From an uncultured Flavobacterium sp. (GTDB lineage: Bacteria; Bacteroidota; Bacteroidia; Flavobacteriales; Flavobacteriaceae), in the NCBI RefSeq assembly GCF_946478785.1, contig NZ_CAMLDD010000005.1, positions 124,001 through 188,000 on the forward strand: a DNA stretch of 64,000 nt, written 5' to 3'. Below the pieces are notes generated by a model, which saw nothing but the letters and a program-made list of their open reading frames with translations, was not told the origin of the DNA and did no database searches. A program made the translations under genes and the position numbers. Below, piece after piece: positions 29,063 to 37,102 of this stretch. The stretch's first letter is position 1. The number at the start of each line of letters is the position of its first letter.

Positions 29063-29092
29063 AAACCGTCTCGATTTGAGACGGTTTTTTTT
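29063..29092 (+). terminator. Intrinsic terminator after susD (pair 2)
   Basis: Perfect 10-bp stem AAACCGTCTC / GAGACGGTTT, loop GATTT, then a T run. It is homologous in sequence to the terminator of the first SusCD pair. Confidence 0.92.
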
Positions 29093-29103
29093 ATTTAATA
29101 AAG

Positions 29104-29148
29104 CAGGTTACAACAGGATTGTTATCAGTGATTTAATAAATAAATTTG
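29104..29148 (+). promoter_or_regulatory. Decamer-pair promoter d (orphan, no gene directly behind)
   Basis: CAGGTTACAA (29104-29113), CAGGATTGTT (29114-29123), 17 bp, TAAATTTG (29141-29148). All elements and spacings match the other sites. What follows is non-coding and ends in a terminator about 100 bp downstream. Confidence 0.8.
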
Positions 29149-29154
29149 AATATT

Positions 29155-29251
29155 AAATTTTTCAAAGATAGTTTGGATTTTTAATGGTAATTGATAAAAA
29201 TTAAGTGGTTTTAATTTTACGGGGCAGTAACATTTGTTATTGCCCTTTTTT
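29155..29251 (+). ncRNA. Candidate small RNA between promoter d and a terminator
   Basis: A transcript starting about 6 bp after the -7 box of promoter d would run to a strong intrinsic terminator at 29221-29251, giving an RNA of roughly 95-100 nt. The sequence between is AT-rich and contains only a 6-codon ORF. It could be a small RNA co-regulated with the locus, an attenuated leader of the esterase gene, or the relic of a lost gene. The promoter and terminator are seen; the RNA is inferred. Confidence 0.45.
29221..29251 (+). terminator. Intrinsic terminator downstream of promoter d
   Basis: Stem GGGCAGTAAC (29222-29231) / GTTATTGCCC (29236-29245), one G-U pair, 4-base loop, followed by six T. 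No gene ends immediately upstream of it; the susD before it already has its own terminator. Confidence 0.85.
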
Positions 29252-29321
29252 ATTGGTCTCAGAAATAGTTTAAATCTATGCACTTTAGTGCATTTAGCTT
29301 TAGCTTCTAAAAATATTTTAA

Positions 29322-29377
29322 CCACAAATTACACAAATTAGCGCTAATTAATTTGTGAAAATTTGTGTAATTTGTGG
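29322..29377. repeat. Palindromic intergenic repeat, 18-bp arms
   Basis: Perfect inverted repeat: arms CCACAAATTACACAAATT (29322-29339) and its complement (29360-29377), with a 20-bp loop containing TAGCGCTA. It has no T tail and no coding content. The CACAAATT wording recalls dispersed Flavobacterium repeats. Confidence 0.75.
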
Positions 29378-29475
29378 CTAATAAATAAGTATTGCAACCT
29401 TGCAGACTTTCAGTCTTCCAACCAAACCTCTGCCCTTTACAGTGCAGAGTGGTTTAGTTCATTTTCCAATTTAAG

Positions 29476-29520
29476 CATGGAAGGGCAGGATACCGATATT
29501 GATTTAGTACGTTATCTTTA
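29476..29520 (+). promoter_or_regulatory. Decamer-pair promoter j (SASA esterase gene)
   Basis: Degenerate first decamer CATGGAAGGG (29476-29485), then CAGGATACCG (29486-29495), 17 bp, TATCTTTA (29513-29520), one mismatch to TAnnTTTG. It lies 29 bp upstream of the esterase ATG. The weakest half-site of the set, but position and spacing are exact. Confidence 0.68.
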
Positions 29521-29549
29521 AAGTTTTAGTATCTAAAATTAAAATAAGA

Positions 29550-31052
29550 ATGGTTAATTTAAAAAAACTTTCATTATTTATAGCCTTAGGGGTACAACTT
29601 GTACTCAATGCCCAGGTCAAATTACCTGCTTTGGTAAGTGACAATATGATTTTGCAGCAAAATGCAAAAGTTAACCTGTGGGGATGGGCCTCTCCAGACG
29701 AAAAAATAAGCATTCAGTTAGGCTGGCAAAATGCTCCTGTAGAAGTTAGTGCAGACTCAGCCGGAAATTGGAAAGTAGCTGTTGATACCCCACAAGGAAA
29801 CGAAAAACCCTATTCAATAACAATTAATGCGACGAACAAAATCGTACTCAATAATATTCTGATAGGAGAAGTATGGATTTGCTCCGGTCAGTCGAATATG
29901 TATTTCCCTGTTGGAAAAGAAGAAGGAACCTGGAAAACCGGCGTAAAAAATTATGAAGAAGAGATTATTAATGCAAATTACTCAAATATCAGATTGTTTA
30001 CTGTTTTAACAAACGCTTCCCAAAAGCCGCTTGACGATGTTAAGGGAAGCTGGTCTGAATGCTCACCTCAAACAATAAAAACGTTTTCTGCTGTAGCCTA
30101 CTTTTTCGGCAGGGATTTGTATCAGAAATTAAAAGTTCCAATTGGTTTAATTTCAAGTTCATGGGGAGGCACAAAAGCCGAAGCCTGGACACCGCAAAAT
30201 GTTTTAGAAAGCAATACCGATTTTTTAGCCATTCTGGAGGAAGATGCTAAAAACGAAAAAATATATCAGGAAAAACTGGAAGCTTTTTATTTGAATTTGA
30301 GAAATGAACAATCAGCTAATAACGGATTAAAAAAGGAACTTAAAAAGCCCAAAAAAGAGGCAAACAAAACCTCGTATGTGCTTTACAATGCCATGTTACA
30401 TCCATTAATAAATTACACAATGAAAGGTGTAATCTGGTATCAGGGAGAAAGTAATTCGGGTAAGGCACAATTGTATCAGACCTTATTTCCGGCTATGGTA
30501 AAAAGCTGGCGGGATGATTGGAAACAAGGTGATTTCCCTTTTTATTATGTACAGATAACACCTCACAAAGGACAAACCCCGGAAATAAGAGAAGCGCAAT
30601 TAGTATCCTTGAAAAAGATAACCAATACCGGAATGGTTGTAACGACAGATGTTGGCAATGCAACAAACATTCATCCAATTGACAAACAGACTGTAGGTCA
30701 TAGATTGGCTTTGATTGCCAGAGCGAAAACATATGGTGAAGATAAATTAGTCTATTCAGGACCTATGTATAATCATCTGAAAATTAAAAAAAATCGTATT
30801 CAGTTGTTTTTTGATCATGTTGATTCGGGTTTTAAAAAGCCTTCTGAAGATTTAAAAGAATTTGAGATTGCAGGTGAAGACAAAATCTTTTATCCTGCCG
30901 AAGCTAAAATTGATGGAAAAACAATTTTGGTTTCTTCCGAAAAAGTAAAAAAACCTCTGGCAGTTCGTTTTGCATGGAAACCAATACCAGAACCCAATTT
31001 ATTTAATGCGGAAAGTTTACCGGCATCTCCTTTTCGTACTGATGATTGGTAA
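29550..31052 (+). CDS. Sialate O-acetylesterase-like (SASA/SGNH) carbohydrate acetylesterase
   Basis: A 500-residue exported esterase (signal peptide through LVLNAQ). An N-terminal beta domain (about 22-100, LPALVSDNMILQQNAKVNLWGWA) precedes the SGNH catalytic domain. The nucleophile Ser is in ICSGQSNMYFPVG near residue 113. GVIWYQGESNSGKAQLY supplies the conserved Gly/Asn block and NIHPIDKQTVGHRLA the catalytic His. The SASA family deacetylates sialate, xyloglucan and other plant glycans; here acetylated RG-I or its side chains is the likely substrate. It sits between the SusCD pairs and the PL11 gene under its own promoter j, with a strong terminator behind. Confidence 0.87.
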   Translation: MVNLKKLSLFIALGVQLVLNAQVKLPALVSDNMILQQNAKVNLWGWASPDEKISIQLGWQNAPVEVSADSAGNWKVAVDTPQGNEKPYSITINATNKIVLNNILIGEVWICSGQSNMYFPVGKEEGTWKTGVKNYEEEIINANYSNIRLFTVLTNASQKPLDDVKGSWSECSPQTIKTFSAVAYFFGRDLYQKLKVPIGLISSSWGGTKAEAWTPQNVLESNTDFLAILEEDAKNEKIYQEKLEAFYLNLRNEQSANNGLKKELKKPKKEANKTSYVLYNAMLHPLINYTMKGVIWYQGESNSGKAQLYQTLFPAMVKSWRDDWKQGDFPFYYVQITPHKGQTPEIREAQLVSLKKITNTGMVVTTDVGNATNIHPIDKQTVGHRLALIARAKTYGEDKLVYSGPMYNHLKIKKNRIQLFFDHVDSGFKKPSEDLKEFEIAGEDKIFYPAEAKIDGKTILVSSEKVKKPLAVRFAWKPIPEPNLFNAESLPASPFRTDDW

Positions 31053-31094
31053 CTAAAAATGATACTGGCGAATTTTCTTTTGTCTTATTCAAAT

Positions 31095-31140
31095 TCCCTG
31101 TTATTTCTAAGCTTTGAGAAATAACAGGGATTTTTTTTTT
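31095..31140 (+). terminator. Strong intrinsic terminator after the SASA esterase
   Basis: Perfect 14-bp stem (arms 31095-31108 TCCCTGTTATTTCT and 31117-31130), 8-base loop, followed by ten or more T. Confidence 0.93.
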
Positions 31141-31333
31141 TCGATATATCCTGATTTTTAATTTCTTAGATATTTTATAAAAATCAGAAATAAAAAATTG
31201 CAATATTAATTTTGTTAAAATTTAGATCAATAAAGTTAATGAAAACAACAGAATGTAAGTTATTGATTTTTAGCTATTTAAAATTTTATTATCGTTAGAA
31301 AATGCTGTAAAAACTTAATTTACAGAAAATTAG

Positions 31334-31378
31334 CAGGGTAGAGCAGGACAGTATTAAATAATTATCCAGATAATTTTA
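31334..31378 (+). promoter_or_regulatory. Decamer-pair promoter e (T9SS-secreted PL11)
   Basis: CAGGGTAGAG (31334-31343), CAGGACAGTA (31344-31353), 17 bp, TAATTTTA (31371-31378), one mismatch to TAnnTTTG. It lies 27 bp upstream of the ATG, so the leader is very short. Confidence 0.78.
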
Positions 31379-31405
31379 GACTACTAACCTTTTAACCAAC
31401 CTTTT

Positions 31406-34400
31406 ATGAAAGAACAAGTACTTTTAACGTCTACAACGATTCTTTTTCGGAAAACAATCTTCGGAATTATTTTTTTAACAATTTTAAGCCTTTTGACTTC
31501 TCAAAACTCATTTGCACAAAATTGGAATATTCTTGGAAATGAATCACAATTATCTTCGGATGCCTCTGCTTACACCTCTATTGCCATTTTGAATGATGTT
31601 CCTTATGTAGTTTTCAGGGAAGCTACCGGACTTGCTGTTAAAGTAAAAAAAAGAGATCCTTCCACAGGAAATTGGGAACAGCTAGGCAATGATATCGGAA
31701 CAAATCTTTCGTTCTCAAGAATTTTATTTGACAAGACTAACCGATTGTTTGTTACTTATGTGGATGTAGCAAATGAGAATAAATTAGCAGTAAAAGTTTA
31801 TAATTCGGTTACAGATAGCTGGGAACCATTAAATGATGATACCAATAATCTGTATGTTTCTACTGGTTCAGTTACCAATAGTGTATCACAATACGGTTCA
31901 ACACCTCGTTGTTCATTAACTTTTGACTCAGATAATAATCCCTATATTGCTTTTGGAGAAGGTACTTCATTAACGCCTACTGTAAAAAAGTTCGATGGAA
32001 ATTCGTGGGTTACCATAGGTACAATTCCTTTAAACACTACAACAAATGCTTCACAAATAGCTGTGGCGGTTAGTCTTGTAATTGATGAAGCTGATGTACC
32101 ATGGCTGGTATTCTGTAGTTTGGCTTCATCTACATCTTCAACCGGAACTATGGCTTTTTACCAATTTAGCGGAGGTATCTGGAATTATATTACGCCAACA
32201 ATTAATGCCAGTATTCGTCATACGAGTATGGTAATAAATTCAGTTGGCAATCCTGTTATTGTTTATTTTAATACAGCAGATTCTAACAGAGCTACTGCTA
32301 TTGAGTATAATAAAACTACTGCTGTGTGGAGCTCAACTACAAGAATAGCTTCGAGAGATTCACCAAGTTTAAGTCTAATCAAAGATATTTCAGGTAACTT
32401 ATATTGCTCTTTTATTGATAACGTAAGCAGCACACCTACCTATTCGGCTCGTGTTTTTAAACAAGCAGCCGGCGCAACTGCATGGACAGAAATGAAGGAT
32501 CCGACAGTAACAAGAGGAATTGACGAACCTGCAGGAAATTTGACCATTGCAGCAGGAAGTTTACACCCTTTTGTCGTTTATACAAAAGCAAATACAGCAG
32601 GAATCATAACTCCTATTGTTAGAACCTATGTTCCGGCTCCTCCGCCAGCAGTATTGACCACAAATGTTGTCACTAATCTTACTTCAACGACGGCAGAAAC
32701 CGGAGGTGATATTACCTCAGATGGAGGAACGGCAATTACAGAAAGAGGAATCGTTTACAGTACAGGCAATAATCCAACTGTAGCCAATACTAAAATTGTA
32801 GCCAGTACAGCAGGTACAGGCAGTTTTTCAGTAAATATTCCGGGGCTTACACCTGCCACTTTGTATTATGTTAGAGCCTATGCTATTAATGGTGGTACTA
32901 CTTATGGTGAAACCATTAGGTTTAACACTCCGGCATTGCCAGATGCGGTAGTCAATACACCTAAACAGGTTGAATTTTTAAATAGAGGTGTAGTAGCTTT
33001 GCGCAAATCTGCCAATGAAGTTTTTATTAGCTGGCGATTGTTAGGAAATGACCCTTCAGATATTGCTTTTAATGTGTACAGAGACAATGTAAAAATCAAT
33101 CCAACACCTGTTACAACTTCTACAAACTTCATTGATAACGTTTCAACAAACGGTACTTATGCAATAAAAACAGTTATCAATAATACGGAAGGAATTGCAA
33201 CAGCACCAGTTTCGGTATGGTCAAATAATCAGTTGTCAATTCCCTTACAAATTCCTTTGGGAAGCACTATTCCGGATGGAACAGCATATACTTATACAGC
33301 AAATGATGCCAGTGTTGGTGATGTTGATGGGGACGGAGAATATGAAATTTTCTTGAAATGGGATCCTACTTTATTAAATCATAACGGAGGAGGATTCTCG
33401 GGAGAACAAATTTTCGATTGCTATAAGTTGGATGGTACTTTGCTTTGGCGTATCAACTTAGGCAAAAATATGAATGCAGGTCCCCATTTCAGTCAATTTA
33501 TGGTATATGATTTTGACGGAGACGGAAAGGCAGAAATGATTTTAAAAACGGCTGACGGAACCATTGATGGTACTGGAGTTGTTATAGGAAACGCTACTGT
33601 CGATTATCGAAATTCAGGCGGATGGGTGCAGCAAGGTCCTGAATTCCTGACTGTTTTTAATGGTTTAACAGGTGCTGCAATGGCAACGGTTACTTATCAG
33701 CCAGCCAGAGCCAATACTGCAGATTGGGGAGATACTTACGGAAATCGCCAGGATCGTTTTGTTTCTGCAGTTGCTTATTTAGATGGTGCTCGTCCGAGTC
33801 TTATTGTAGGGCGTGGCTATTATGATAAACTGATGCGTGCCGCTTATGACTGGCGTGATGGACAATTGACACTTCGATGGATTTTTGACAGTAAAGATGC
33901 AAGTGATCCTGCCAATAATGCTTATTCAAGTCAGGGAAATCACCAAATGACTATTGGAGATGTAGATGGCGATGGAAAAGACGAAATCATCAATGGTTCA
34001 AGTGCTATTAATGACGATGGAAAACGTCTTTGGACATACGGGCAGGGGCATGGAGATGCGCTTCACATGTCGGATATGGATCCCGATCGTCCAGGACAGG
34101 AAATTTGGCAATGTCTGGAATCTGAAGGTCAATATAGCCCTTACGGAATCAGACTTAATGATGCTAAAACAGGTAAAATGATTTTTGGAGCAGTTACTAC
34201 CGGAGATGTCGGTCGTGCCTTAGCCGCAGATATTGATCCGAATCACAGAGGTTACGAAATGTGGAGTTCAGCAGGAAATTTGTATAATGTTCAGGATGGA
34301 CAAATTGGTACCAGCAAACCAACTAACGGAAGTCAGGCAGTGAATGGTGCTGTTTGGTGGGATGGAGATTTAGGTCGTGAATTATTAGATGGAACTATTA

Positions 34401-35041
34401 TGGACAAATGGAATCCTACGACACAATCATTGAATCGTTTGTTTACTATTTATCAGGCAGCTCCGGTGTCTTCAAATAATGATACTAAAAAGAACCCGGC
34501 TCTTACTGCTGATATTTTAGGCGACTGGAGAGAGGAAATTATGCTGCGCAGAACAGATAATACAGCCTTGATTCTTTTTACGACTAATATTACCACAGAT
34601 CATAGAATCTATACTTTAATGCATGATCCTCAATATCGTACGGCAATTGCTTGGCAAAATTCGTCTTACAACCAACCACCGCATCCAGGTTTTTTTCTTG
34701 GTTATGATATGGCTCCGGCTCAGGTACCAAATATTGTTATAAAAGACATTTCGAATTTAGGAGTTAAAAAAACAGCTGGCTCAGTAACGACAGAGGTATT
34801 GGTTTACCCAAATCCTTCATCGGGACAATTTAATGTTCGATTTAATGGTTTTAAATCATCTAAAGCTACTGTTGTGATTTCAAATATTACCGGACAAATT
34901 GTAGTACAAAAAGATGTTGAACTTACAGGCAATGATCAAACTATAACACTTAGTATTCCTAACCATAATCATGGTGTGTATATCTTAAAAGTAACCAGTG
35001 AAGAAGGAACAAGAACACTTAAAATTTTAATTGAAAAATAA
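31406..35041 (+). CDS. Multimodular rhamnogalacturonan lyase PL11 with T9SS sorting domain
   Basis: A 1211-residue secreted protein. A signal peptide (ends NSFAQ) is followed by a repetitive, probably beta-propeller-like N-terminal region (about 35-410). A fibronectin-III-like domain follows at about 415-510 (TTNVVTNLTSTTAETGG), then a complete PL11 lyase domain at about 520-1120. PL11 hallmarks are VEFLNRGVVALRKSANEVFISWRLLG, the repeated acidic Ca-binding motifs DVDGDGEYEI, DFDGDGKAEM and DVDGDGKDEI, and LMHDPQYRTAIAWQNSSYNQPPHPGFFLG near the end. The last 80 residues (VLVYPNPSSGQFNVRF through VYILKVTSEEGTRTLKILIEK) are a type A T9SS sorting signal, so the enzyme should be released or cell-surface anchored. 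It would initiate RG-I backbone cleavage outside the cell. Confidence 0.93.
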   Translation: MKEQVLLTSTTILFRKTIFGIIFLTILSLLTSQNSFAQNWNILGNESQLSSDASAYTSIAILNDVPYVVFREATGLAVKVKKRDPSTGNWEQLGNDIGTNLSFSRILFDKTNRLFVTYVDVANENKLAVKVYNSVTDSWEPLNDDTNNLYVSTGSVTNSVSQYGSTPRCSLTFDSDNNPYIAFGEGTSLTPTVKKFDGNSWVTIGTIPLNTTTNASQIAVAVSLVIDEADVPWLVFCSLASSTSSTGTMAFYQFSGGIWNYITPTINASIRHTSMVINSVGNPVIVYFNTADSNRATAIEYNKTTAVWSSTTRIASRDSPSLSLIKDISGNLYCSFIDNVSSTPTYSARVFKQAAGATAWTEMKDPTVTRGIDEPAGNLTIAAGSLHPFVVYTKANTAGIITPIVRTYVPAPPPAVLTTNVVTNLTSTTAETGGDITSDGGTAITERGIVYSTGNNPTVANTKIVASTAGTGSFSVNIPGLTPATLYYVRAYAINGGTTYGETIRFNTPALPDAVVNTPKQVEFLNRGVVALRKSANEVFISWRLLGNDPSDIAFNVYRDNVKINPTPVTTSTNFIDNVSTNGTYAIKTVINNTEGIATAPVSVWSNNQLSIPLQIPLGSTIPDGTAYTYTANDASVGDVDGDGEYEIFLKWDPTLLNHNGGGFSGEQIFDCYKLDGTLLWRINLGKNMNAGPHFSQFMVYDFDGDGKAEMILKTADGTIDGTGVVIGNATVDYRNSGGWVQQGPEFLTVFNGLTGAAMATVTYQPARANTADWGDTYGNRQDRFVSAVAYLDGARPSLIVGRGYYDKLMRAAYDWRDGQLTLRWIFDSKDASDPANNAYSSQGNHQMTIGDVDGDGKDEIINGSSAINDDGKRLWTYGQGHGDALHMSDMDPDRPGQEIWQCLESEGQYSPYGIRLNDAKTGKMIFGAVTTGDVGRALAADIDPNHRGYEMWSSAGNLYNVQDGQIGTSKPTNGSQAVNGAVWWDGDLGRELLDGTIMDKWNPTTQSLNRLFTIYQAAPVSSNNDTKKNPALTADILGDWREEIMLRRTDNTALILFTTNITTDHRIYTLMHDPQYRTAIAWQNSSYNQPPHPGFFLGYDMAPAQVPNIVIKDISNLGVKKTAGSVTTEVLVYPNPSSGQFNVRFNGFKSSKATVVISNITGQIVVQKDVELTGNDQTITLSIPNHNHGVYILKVTSEEGTRTLKILIEK

Positions 35042-35056
35042 CATCATAATTAACTT

Positions 35057-35092
35057 AAAAAGAGGTTTTGCAGTTTTGTAGATCCTCTTTTT
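35057..35092 (+). terminator. Possible terminator after the secreted PL11
   Basis: A 9-bp stem AAAAAGAGG / CCTCTTTTT with an 18-base loop and a short T tail. Long loop and AT-rich stem make it weaker than the others. Confidence 0.5.
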
Positions 35093-35106
35093 ATACTTTA
35101 AAATGA

Positions 35107-35151
35107 CAGTATAGCACAGGACAGTATTGGAATAATAAATAAATATATTTG
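35107..35151 (+). promoter_or_regulatory. Decamer-pair promoter f
   Basis: CAGTATAGCA (35107-35116), CAGGACAGTA (35117-35126), 17 bp, TATATTTG (35144-35151), a perfect TAnnTTTG match. The next intact gene is rhaM, 470 bp downstream; gene remnants lie between. Confidence 0.8.
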
Positions 35152-35271
35152 AAACAACTGTTATTGCATTTTTATGAAATTTATTTTTGTAAGCTTCAAA
35201 AAAATAGACAAAAGCTTATGTCTTTTATTTGCACATCCGTGAAGAATACCTGAAATAAAAGAATAGACAAT

Positions 35272-35370
35272 TTCGAAACCAGAAGAAGTTCGATACAGGT
35301 CGCAGAATTAGAATATATAAATGGCGAAATTATCTGTAATCGTGACAAGCCGGTTCAAGTTAAGTTAAAA
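35272..35370 (+). pseudogene. Possible C-terminal fragment of a lost gene
   Basis: An open frame without a start reads FETRRSSIQVAELEYING and continues to a stop after PVQVKLKH near 35370. It has the look of a beta-rich enzyme C-terminus but I cannot name the family. It lies just downstream of a perfect promoter (f), suggesting a gene was deleted here. Confidence 0.3.
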
Positions 35371-35414
35371 CATTAATTATAACGTTTTGCTGTTGATTTT
35401 TATAGAAAATTAAA

Positions 35415-35546
35415 ATGAATAGAAGAAAATTTATAATCGGTAATTCCCTTGCTCTTATGGGGCTGTGCATTCCGTTCCCTCTCAAGAGTAATAGTTTTAT
35501 GATTGACGGACTTTCACTGCTATTAAATCCGTTATTATCGATTTAA
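35415..35546 (+). pseudogene. Truncated Tat-signal-like N-terminal fragment
   Basis: A 43-codon ORF beginning MNRRKFIIGNSLALMGLCIP. The RRKFI motif followed by a hydrophobic stretch resembles a twin-arginine or lipoprotein export signal, and the frame closes soon after (NPLLSI). This looks like the start of an exported enzyme whose body has been lost. It may instead be a genuine tiny membrane peptide, which I consider less likely. Confidence 0.4.
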
Positions 35547-35621
35547 ATCCGCGTCATCCGTGTTCCATTCGGATAGTCTTATAAATTTCATAAAGAAGAT
35601 TATACTCAAAAAATTAAAACT

Positions 35622-35936
35622 ATGATAAGAAATGCTTTTAAAATGAAATTAAAACCGGGTTTTGAAGCGGAATACAAAAAGCGACACGATGAAATCTGGC
35701 CCGAATTAGCAAGTTTGCTTTCTGAAACAGGTATACAGGATTACAGTATTTTTTTGGATGAAGAAACCTTGATTCTTTTTGCTGTTCAAAAAATAAGTGG
35801 TGATTTTGATTTTGATTTACTGCCGAATCATCCTATCGTAAAAAAATGGTGGGCGTATATGGGGGATATCATGGAAACAAATCCGGATAATTCGCCAAAA
35901 TCGGCAGGGTTAAAAGAAGTTTTCCACTTAGATTAA
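35622..35936 (+). CDS. rhaM: L-rhamnose mutarotase
   Basis: Interconverts the alpha and beta anomers of L-rhamnose so that rhamnose isomerase receives its preferred form. The protein has 104 residues, the full length of the family. Conserved Tyr18 and His22 lie in EAEYKKRHDEIWPEL, corresponding to the active-site residues of E. coli RhaM. KKWWAYMGDIMETNPDNSP and the C-terminal LKEVFHLD are also characteristic. No signal peptide, so cytoplasmic. Its presence among exported RG-I enzymes indicates that rhamnose is the sugar being taken in; the isomerase and kinase genes are not in this window. Confidence 0.93.
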   Translation: MIRNAFKMKLKPGFEAEYKKRHDEIWPELASLLSETGIQDYSIFLDEETLILFAVQKISGDFDFDLLPNHPIVKKWWAYMGDIMETNPDNSPKSAGLKEVFHLD

Positions 35937-35997
35937 TCATGTAACAGTATCAATGCAAAATTGCTTTCAAGACTACTAAAATTTAAAATAGAAATGC

Positions 35998-37080
35998 ATG
36001 AACCGACATAAAATAAATGCTTTTTTTTGGTTGATAATGCTTTGCATATCTTTTCAAAGCTGGTCGCAGGATACGAGAACTTTTAAAGTTTTTCAATTTC
36101 CATCTAATAAAATCCCAACTATAGACGGAAAAGCCGAGGACTGGAAAATAGTTCCTGAAAGTTATACCATTGGAATGGATCAATTATGGGATGACAGTAA
36201 AAAGCATGCTAAAGCAAATCCAAAAAACTTAGATGTGAGCGTTAAAGTTGCCTGGGTAAAAGGACTGAATCGCCTATATTTTTTGTATGAAGCTTATGAT
36301 GATTATTGGGATTTTTCTCTGCCGGGACTGCACAATGATACTTTTGAGGTTATAGTCGATGCCGATCAATCCGGTGGTCCTTTTATAGACAGGTTTCATC
36401 CCAATGAAACCTTGACAAACACAATGGATGCCTATTTTTCATATCACGGAGTTCATGCGCAGAACTACCATATTTTTACTCCTGCAGAAGGAAAAGACTG
36501 GACACTGGTTTGGGGAAGCCAGCCGTGGATAAAGGAGCTGCCATATGCAAATGCTGCTTCCAATTATAATTTTAAACATGGAGAATCAGGAAAATTGACG
36601 TTAGAATTCTGGATAACTCCTTTTGATTATGCAGGTAATGATCCTTCTAGAGCTGTAGAATCTATTTTGGAAGAAAACAAAAACATAGGTCTTTGTTGGG
36701 CAATTATCGATTATGATGATGTAAATAACGAAAAAAACAACGGCTTTTGGAATCTTTCGAAAGAACATACCATGTACGGAAATGCTTCTTACAGTCTTCC
36801 TTTTAAATTAATGCCTTTAGAAGAAAAATTCAAAAAGGAAATCAGCGCTAAATGGACTTTTAACGTAATTGACAAAAATAAAAGAACAGTCGCTTTTATG
36901 AACAAGTCTGAAGGCGAAGTAAAATCATATAAATGGGATTTTGGGGACGGCACTACTTCATCAGAAGAAAATCCCGTTCATGAATACAAAGAAGCTGGAA
37001 AATATATTGTTGTTTTGGAAATTGAATGTCCAAAAGGAAAATCGAGATTGTCAAAAATCTGGGATGTCGCAGTAAAATAA
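35998..37080 (+). CDS. Exported CBM9-like / PKD-domain protein
   Basis: A 360-residue exported protein (signal peptide through SFQSWSQ). Residues about 28-265 resemble the CBM9/sugar-binding beta-sandwich fold (IPTIDGKAEDWKIVPESYTIG, then LHNDTFEVIVDADQSGGPFI). Residues about 280-358 form a PKD domain (VAFMNKSEGEVKSYKWDFGDGTTSSEENPVHEYKEAGKY, split over residues 290-330). There are no obvious catalytic residues and no T9SS tail. A periplasmic or surface carbohydrate-binding role in the locus is plausible. It lies 61 bp after rhaM and 22 bp before the DUF4861 gene, probably in one operon. Domain names are judged by eye; function is inferred. Confidence 0.72.
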   Translation: MNRHKINAFFWLIMLCISFQSWSQDTRTFKVFQFPSNKIPTIDGKAEDWKIVPESYTIGMDQLWDDSKKHAKANPKNLDVSVKVAWVKGLNRLYFLYEAYDDYWDFSLPGLHNDTFEVIVDADQSGGPFIDRFHPNETLTNTMDAYFSYHGVHAQNYHIFTPAEGKDWTLVWGSQPWIKELPYANAASNYNFKHGESGKLTLEFWITPFDYAGNDPSRAVESILEENKNIGLCWAIIDYDDVNNEKNNGFWNLSKEHTMYGNASYSLPFKLMPLEEKFKKEISAKWTFNVIDKNKRTVAFMNKSEGEVKSYKWDFGDGTTSSEENPVHEYKEAGKYIVVLEIECPKGKSRLSKIWDVAVK

Positions 37081-37102
37081 TTATCAAATAAAACTAAAAA
37101 TA

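Larger units (their letters stand above)
29048..29549. other. 502-bp intergenic region with two promoters, two terminators and a palindrome
   Basis: In order: terminator of susD (29063-29092), decamer-pair promoter d (29104-29148), a non-coding stretch ending in a second terminator (29221-29251), an 18-bp-arm palindrome (29322-29377), and decamer-pair promoter j (29476-29520) serving the esterase gene. The only ORF after promoter d is a 6-codon one (MVIDKN) near 29184. Confidence 0.75.
31053..31405. promoter_or_regulatory. Intergenic region, esterase / secreted PL11
   Basis: 353 bp containing the strong terminator at 31095-31140, about 190 bp of AT-rich sequence in which I see nothing, and decamer-pair promoter e at 31334-31378. 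Confidence 0.8.
35042..35621. other. 580-bp gap with terminator, promoter f and decayed coding remnants
   Basis: Contains a weak terminator (35057-35092), decamer-pair promoter f (35107-35151), and then about 460 bp with no intact gene but several short protein-like reading frames (see separate entries). Confidence 0.7.
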
